This document shows positions 59,537 through 64,000 of a stretch of 64,000 nucleotides of DNA, one piece after another. Each line of letters starts with the position of its first letter. Position 1 is the stretch's first letter. Location of the stretch: contig NZ_JARXVG010000001.1 in assembly GCF_029892485.1 (NCBI RefSeq), forward strand, positions 868,001-932,000. The letters are read 5' to 3'. Below the pieces are notes generated by a model. That model did not search any database. It was not told the DNA's origin and worked only from the letters and a program-made list of their open reading frames with translations. The translations under genes were made by a program, and so were the position numbers. The DNA comes from Variovorax boronicumulans. Its GTDB lineage: Bacteria; Pseudomonadota; Gammaproteobacteria; Burkholderiales; Burkholderiaceae_C.

Positions 59537-59626
59537 GTTGGAACTAACGTTTCCGCCGGATTATTGTTTGGAACATTTGTTCCGTCAACTGTTTCATTGT
59601 TCCGCGTCCGGTACATTCGTTCCAAC
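59537..59626. promoter_or_regulatory. RpiR operator region with repeated GTTCC half sites
   Basis: A perfect palindrome GGAACA-TT-TGTTCC sits at 59570-59583. GTTGGAAC (59537-59544) and its complement GTTCCAAC (59619-59626) flank it symmetrically. Further GTTCC/GTTTCC half sites occur between. All lie in the 136-bp gap between the divergent aminotransferase and RpiR genes. Confidence 0.65.
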
Positions 59627-59650
59627 AGCAGCCAGAAGAGAGACACCGCC

Positions 59651-60514
59651 ATGGGCGCCAGAGACCAGATCCGCCAGCGCTTCAACGAGCTGAGCCCCGC
59701 CCTGCAGCAGGTGGCGCGCTACGTGCTCGACCACCCCAACGAAGTGATCACCGCCTCGATGCGCAACGTCGGCACGCGCGCGCAGAGCACGCCCGCCACG
59801 CTGGTGCGCTTCGCACAGAACCTCGGGTATGCGGGCTGGCCGCAGCTCAAGGAGGCCTTCGCAGGCGACATGGGCCTGGGCACCGAGACCTACGGCGGGC
59901 GCGCCAAGCAGCTGGTCGGCCGCTCACAGGACCGCGGGCTCACGGGCGAGATGTTCGAGGTGCAGCGCCGCAACCTCGAAGCCACGCACCAGCAGAGCGA
60001 GCAGGCGCTGCAGAAGGCCTGCGCGCTCATCGAGAAGGCGCCGGCCGTGCATGCGGCAGGGTTCCGCGCCTGCTTCCCGATCGCGTTCTCGTTCGTCTAC
60101 GTGTACCGGCTCTTCCGCGCGAGCGTGCATCTGGTCGACGGCCAGGGCGGCTCGCTGGAGATGCAGCAGCGCGCCTTCGCCAAGGGCGATGCGCTGGTGG
60201 TGGCGAGCTTCGCACCCTACTCGCGCGAAGCGCTGCAGGTGACCGAGGCGGCCAGGGCGGCCGGCTGCCGCATCGTCGCGATCACCGACAGCGTGACCTC
60301 GCCGCTGTCGCTGCTGGCCGATGAAACATTGCTCTTCACGATCAACAGCCCGTCGTTCTTTCCGTCGGTCGCAGCGGGTGTGGCGGTGACCGAGGCGCTG
60401 GTCGAACTGCTCGCCAGCCGCGCGGGCAAGCCGGGCATCAAGCGCATCGACCAGGCGGAGGCGCAGCTGTTCGAATCGGGTGCGTACCTGTCGCCTCCGG
60501 TCGCACGCGGGTAG
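59651..60514 (+). CDS. RpiR/MurR family regulator
   Basis: This 287-residue regulator has an N-terminal RpiR helix-turn-helix (QRFNELSPALQQVARYVLDHPNEV, TPATLVRFAQNLGYAGWPQLK) and a C-terminal SIS sugar/phosphate-binding domain (residues 130-270; SREALQVTEAARAAGCRIVAITDS). It faces the aminotransferase gene, so it probably controls the aminotransferase, binding-protein and racemase-like genes. GAGAGA before the ATG is a weak ribosome site. Confidence 0.93.
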   Translation: MGARDQIRQRFNELSPALQQVARYVLDHPNEVITASMRNVGTRAQSTPATLVRFAQNLGYAGWPQLKEAFAGDMGLGTETYGGRAKQLVGRSQDRGLTGEMFEVQRRNLEATHQQSEQALQKACALIEKAPAVHAAGFRACFPIAFSFVYVYRLFRASVHLVDGQGGSLEMQQRAFAKGDALVVASFAPYSREALQVTEAARAAGCRIVAITDSVTSPLSLLADETLLFTINSPSFFPSVAAGVAVTEALVELLASRAGKPGIKRIDQAEAQLFESGAYLSPPVARG

Positions 60515-60607
60515 GTGGCTGTCCGGGCACGGCAGGGACGGAACCCTGCCCGAAGGCGGGTGTCCAACCGCTGTCGCGGCGTCTTGTCGCGACAGGAGGT
60601 AATGACC

Positions 60608-60973
60608 ATGAAGCAAGTGAAGCATTGGCAAGACCCCGTCAACGCCGTCGCCGGCGCCTGGCTGATCGTCTCGCCCTGGGTCCTGGGCTTTCAGGGCATC
60701 TCGCCCGCCATGTGGACCATGGTGGCCACCGGCATCGTGCTGGGCGCCGTTGCACTGGGCGCGACCTTCGTGCCGAAGCAGTGGGAAGAGTGGACCGAGG
60801 TCGCCCTGGCGGTGTGGCTTGCCGCATCGCCGTGGCTGGTCGGTTTCGCCGCGATGGAAACGGCGATGGTCAACGCGGTGCTCGTGGCTGCGCTGATCCT
60901 GGTGCTCGCCCTCTGGGTGCTGGTGACCGACAAGGACTACCTTGGCGGAATGACGGACCGTCCGGCGCACTGA
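60608..60973 (+). CDS. SPW repeat membrane protein
   Basis: This 121-residue inner-membrane protein has four helices in two repeats, each with the SPW signature: WLIVSPWVLGF near residue 18 and WLAASPWLVGF near 74. The family is uncharacterised. I chose the ATG at 60608 because AGGAGG (60594-60599) is 8 nt away; the ATG at 60602 is only 2 nt from it. Confidence 0.9.
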   Translation: MKQVKHWQDPVNAVAGAWLIVSPWVLGFQGISPAMWTMVATGIVLGAVALGATFVPKQWEEWTEVALAVWLAASPWLVGFAAMETAMVNAVLVAALILVLALWVLVTDKDYLGGMTDRPAH

Positions 60974-61022
60974 ACGAGCGCGCCGTGAAACAAGGCCCGC
61001 CGCGCACGCGGTGAGGCCGACT

Positions 61023-61046
61023 GGATGGGCAGCACGATGCCCATCC
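61023..61046. terminator. Candidate hairpin between SPW gene and efflux operon
   Basis: GGATGGGCA (61023-61031) and TGCCCATCC (61038-61046) form a 9-bp stem with a 6-nt loop in the 96-bp gap between converging genes. A T-run on the plus strand (CTTTTTATT) begins about 20 nt later, so it is not a classical terminator. The assignment is tentative. Confidence 0.4.
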
Positions 61047-61069
61047 GCGAAACCGCCCTCCTCGTCTTT

Positions 61070-62569
61070 TTATTGCGCGCGAGGGGCGGCGGGTTGCTGT
61101 TGTGCCGTGGCCGCGGTGCCGTCCGGATTGTTCATCCAGTCGGCCTGCCAGCCACCGCCCATCGCCTGGATGAGCGCGATCGCCGAAGCCTGGCGGTTGA
61201 CCTGCAGCTGCACCAGCGCGCGCCGCGCGCTGAGGGCAGCCGCTTGCGCCGTCACCACCTCGGTGTAGCTCACCTGCGCCGCGCGGTAGCGGTTGAGCAG
61301 TTGCTGCTCGGTCTTGTCGGCCGCGAGCGTGGCCTCGCGGCGCAGGCCTTCCTGCTGCGCGAGCGTGGCGCCCGTCGTCAGCTGGTCTTCCACCGCCTGG
61401 AATGCGGCAAGCACCGTCTGGCGGTAGCGCGCCACCGAGGCCTCGTGGCCGGCCTTGGCGGCATCGACGCTGGCACCGATGGCGCCCGCATCGAACACCA
61501 CCTGCGCCACCGAGAAGCCGAGCGACCAGAGCGTGTTGGCCGAGCTGAAGAGGTCCTTCACGCGGCTCGCGTTGCTGCTGCCGACCGATGCGGTGAGCGG
61601 GATGTTCGGAAAGTACGCGGCGCGCGCGATGCCGATCTGCGCATTGGCGGCCGCCACCGAGCGCTCGGCCGCGGCGATATCGGGGCGCCGCTGCAGCAGC
61701 GTCGAGGGCACGCCGGTCGGCACGCCAGGCACCGTGGGGGTCCATTTCGCGGCCGGCAGGGTGAAGTCCGCCGGGGCCACGCCCACCAGCATCGCGATGG
61801 CGTGTTCCAGCGTGGCGCGCGTGCGCGAGAGGCCCACGCGGTCGGCCTTGGCATTGACCAGTTGCGTCTGCGCCTGCAGCACATCGGTCTGCGCGGCGAT
61901 GCCTGCCGCGTAGCGGTTGCTCGTGATCTCGAATGCGCGCTGGTAGCCCGCGATGGTTTCGTCGAGCAGCACGATCTCGGCATCGGCCTCGCGCAGCAAG
62001 AAGTAGTTGGTCGCGAGGTCGCCGATGGCCGAGAGCCGCGCCGCCGCGAGGTCGGCTTCGCTGGCCTCTGCATTGGCCTGCGCGCTGCTCACCGCTTCGC
62101 GCAGGCGCCCCCAGACGTCGGGTGTCCAGCTCGCGTTCAGCGAGGCGGAGAAGCTGTTCGACGGGCTGGCCGTGTCGGCATTGCTGTTCACATTACCGCT
62201 GCGCCGGCCGCTGCCGCTGAACGACACCGAGGGAAACAGCGCCGCGCGTTCGCCGCGCACCAGCGCCTGGGCCTGCGTGTAGTTGGCCACGGCGGCGGCG
62301 ATGTTCTGGTTGGACACCTGCACGCGGCCGGCCAGTTCGTCGAGCGTGGGATCGGCGAAGAGCTTCCACCATTCGCCGCGGTCCAGTGCATCGGCCGGCG
62401 CGGCGGGCAGCCAGCCTTCGGCGGTCTTCTGTTCTTTCCACGCGGTGGACGCCGCGGAGGTCGGCACCTGGTAGGCCGGGCCGACCGCGCAGCCGGTGAG
62501 CAGCGCAGCAAGCGCGAGCGACGTGAGCGCGAAGCGACTCGCGCGAAGGGGAAAAAGCAATGCGTTCAT
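61070..62569 (-). CDS. Outer membrane efflux lipoprotein (OprM/NodT family)
   Basis: This is a 499-residue channel protein of a tripartite RND pump. A lipobox LTGC (Cys27) follows a signal peptide, and it has the two NodT repeats: SWTPDVWGRLREAVSSAQANAEASEADLA and GFSVAQVVFDAGAIGASVDAA. The C-terminus is a Gln-rich tail. It follows the permease gene by 10 bp and is the last gene of the operon, transcribed leftward. Confidence 0.93.
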   Translation of the reverse strand: MNALLFPLRASRFALTSLALAALLTGCAVGPAYQVPTSAASTAWKEQKTAEGWLPAAPADALDRGEWWKLFADPTLDELAGRVQVSNQNIAAAVANYTQAQALVRGERAALFPSVSFSGSGRRSGNVNSNADTASPSNSFSASLNASWTPDVWGRLREAVSSAQANAEASEADLAAARLSAIGDLATNYFLLREADAEIVLLDETIAGYQRAFEITSNRYAAGIAAQTDVLQAQTQLVNAKADRVGLSRTRATLEHAIAMLVGVAPADFTLPAAKWTPTVPGVPTGVPSTLLQRRPDIAAAERSVAAANAQIGIARAAYFPNIPLTASVGSSNASRVKDLFSSANTLWSLGFSVAQVVFDAGAIGASVDAAKAGHEASVARYRQTVLAAFQAVEDQLTTGATLAQQEGLRREATLAADKTEQQLLNRYRAAQVSYTEVVTAQAAALSARRALVQLQVNRQASAIALIQAMGGGWQADWMNNPDGTAATAQQQPAAPRAQ

Positions 62570-62579
62570 GGTGTGGTTC

Positions 62580-64000
62580 TCAAGCAGGCGTGACGCGGCT
62601 CAGTTCGTGTTCGTTCTTGCCACGGCGGCGCAGCTTGTCGAGCAGTAGATAGACCACCGGCGTCGTTAGCAAGGTGAGCAACTGGCTGGCGATGAGCCCG
62701 CCGATGATGGCCACGCCCAGCGGCCGGCGCAACTCCGCGCCCTCGCCGAAACCGATGGCCAGCGGCAGCGCGCCCAGCGCGGCCGCCAGCGTGGTCATCA
62801 GGATGGGCCGGAAGCGCAGCAGGCAGGCCTCGCGCACCGCTTCGAGCGGCGTGAGCCCGCGCGAGCGCTCGGCCTCCAGCGCGAAGTCGATGATCAGGAT
62901 GGCGTTCTTCTTCACGATGCCGATCAGGAGGAACACGCCGATCAGCGCAATGATCGAGAACTCCATGCGGAACATCAAGAGCGCCAGCACCGCGCCCACG
63001 CCGGCCGACGGCAGCGTCGAGAGCACGGTGATCGGGTGCACCAGGCTTTCGTAGAGGATGCCCAGCACGATGTAGATCACGATCAGCGCCGCCAGGATCA
63101 GCAGGAACTGCTGGCCCTGCGACTGCTGCGCGCTGGCCGCCGTGCCGGCGAAGGCGCCGCGCACGTTGGTGGGCATCGCGATGTTGGCCTCGGCCTTGGC
63201 AATGGCCTCGCGCGCATCGCCCAGGTTCGCGCCCTCGGCGAGGTTGAACGAGATCGTGGTCGCGAGCTCGCCGTCGTCGTGGCTCACCGAGGTCGCGACC
63301 GATTGCTCCTCGAACTTCGCCACCGACGACAGCGGCACCAGCGTGGTGGGCGTGTTGCTCAACACATTGCCGGTCGATGCACCGCGCAGGCCCGCATTGG
63401 CCGAGACCGGCACCGTGGTGCTCGCGGTCGTGGCCGTCGAAGCCGCGCCGCCGGTGGTCGAGGTGGTGGTCGCCGTCGCCGCCACCTGCGTGGTCACCGT
63501 CTGCCCGCCGATCACCGAGGTGCGGGTGGCCGGCACGTACACATCGCTCAGCGAATTGGGGCTGCGCGTGTAGCGCGGCGCCCATTCCATCACCACGTGG
63601 TACTGGTTGAGCTCGGTGTAGATGGTCGCCACCTGCCGCTGGCCGAAGGCGTTGTAGAGCGCGTTGTCGATGGCGGTGGAGGTGAGGCCCAGCCGTCGCG
63701 CACTGTCGGGGTCCACCTTGGCCACCGTTTCCACGCCGTTCTGGTCCTGGTCGGTGTCCACGTCGGTGAGCAGCGGCTGCAGCTTCAACTCGTCGGACAG
63801 CTTCGTGGCCCAGTTGCGCAGGTCGGTCAGGTTGTCGCTCTTGAGCGTGTACTGGTAGGTGGAATTGCTCGAGCGCCCGCCCGAGCGCACGTCCTGCACG
63901 GTGCCCAGGAACACGCGCAGGCCGGTCACCTCGTTGAGCTGCGGGCGCAGCCGCGCGATGACGGCCAGGCCGCTCTCGGTGCGCTGGTTGGCCGGCTTCA
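62580..64000 (-). CDS. RND multidrug efflux permease (MdtB/MuxB-like), 5' part outside window
   Basis: This is the C-terminal part (about 473 residues) of a HAE1-family proton/drug exporter. The TM8-TM12 region is intact: LGILYESLVHPITVLSTLPSAGVGA, LLIGIVKKNAILIIDFALE and RRPLGVAIIGGLIASQLLTLLTTPVVYLL. A Thr/Ala/Ser-rich stretch of about 60 residues (63345-63524) is inserted in the porter domain where MdtB has a short loop. The frame has no stop back to the window edge. It lies directly upstream of the outer-membrane lipoprotein gene. Confidence 0.93.
   Translation of the reverse strand, partial: KPANQRTESGLAVIARLRPQLNEVTGLRVFLGTVQDVRSGGRSSNSTYQYTLKSDNLTDLRNWATKLSDELKLQPLLTDVDTDQDQNGVETVAKVDPDSARRLGLTSTAIDNALYNAFGQRQVATIYTELNQYHVVMEWAPRYTRSPNSLSDVYVPATRTSVIGGQTVTTQVAATATTTSTTGGAASTATTASTTVPVSANAGLRGASTGNVLSNTPTTLVPLSSVAKFEEQSVATSVSHDDGELATTISFNLAEGANLGDAREAIAKAEANIAMPTNVRGAFAGTAASAQQSQGQQFLLILAALIVIYIVLGILYESLVHPITVLSTLPSAGVGAVLALLMFRMEFSIIALIGVFLLIGIVKKNAILIIDFALEAERSRGLTPLEAVREACLLRFRPILMTTLAAALGALPLAIGFGEGAELRRPLGVAIIGGLIASQLLTLLTTPVVYLLLDKLRRRGKNEHELSRVTPA

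Overview
The window is high-GC DNA with long antisense open frames, typical of a Betaproteobacterium of the Comamonadaceae. Gene order and content point to Variovorax or a close relative: pmbA/yjgA(darP)/mog, suhB facing trmJ-cysE, many Bug-type (TctC) binding proteins, and SPW-repeat and TDT proteins. The genus is an inference from family content and remembered gene order; no search was run. I see no rRNA, tRNA, CRISPR array, insertion sequence or prophage.

Layout. 1-8.5 kb: the 5' part of a sugar ABC binding protein (runs off the left edge), an MFS exporter, an AraC regulator, housekeeping pmbA, yjgA and mog, an unknown 382-residue protein, a 3' remnant of a cupin gene and an NmrA-like reductase. 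8.7-17.7 kb: a complete heavy-metal efflux locus, czcI-czcC-czcB-czcA plus a coupled small membrane protein on the minus strand, with the two-component pair czcR-czcS divergent from it. 17.7-25.8 kb: a CPA2 antiporter, an HxlR regulator facing a carboxymuconolactone-decarboxylase-like gene across two identical operators, a Zn/Cd/Pb ATPase facing its MerR-type regulator, and two reductases facing a LysR regulator. 25.8-33.3 kb: an MFS gene, cysE, trmJ, and a coupled suhB-FUSC-MscS operon. 33.3-36.7 kb: a cassette of short AraC regulator, VOC protein and a UvrA paralogue that lacks the UvrB-binding domain. 36.7-45.5 kb: a SUFU-domain protein, YoaK-like membrane protein, MarR regulator facing two Bug binding proteins and a cytosolic sulfatase, a TDT transporter, and a His-rich PadR (YqjI-like) regulator with its flavin reductase (YqjH-like). 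45.6-55.5 kb: a MarR/EmrB-type drug exporter pair, corA, a possible HTH protein, mutS, a stand-alone Anbu (proteasome-like) gene with an alpha/beta hydrolase, a NarL-type regulator and uppP. 55.7-64 kb: an unknown protein, an amino-acid module (racemase-like protein, ABC binding protein, class III aminotransferase) facing an RpiR regulator, an SPW membrane protein, and the distal end of a tripartite RND drug-efflux operon that runs off the right edge.

Theme. Metal handling is dense: CzcIABC/CzcRS, ZntA/CadR, YqjI/YqjH and CorA. Several intergenic regions hold clear operator palindromes next to the regulator most likely to bind them (HxlR, MarR, PadR, RpiR, MerR). A 120-bp two-armed palindromic repeat occurs twice in opposite orientation, about 40 kb apart. 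The least-described items are the small membrane protein fused translationally to czcA, the AraC-VOC-UvrA cassette, the Bug-Bug-sulfatase unit and the solitary Anbu gene.
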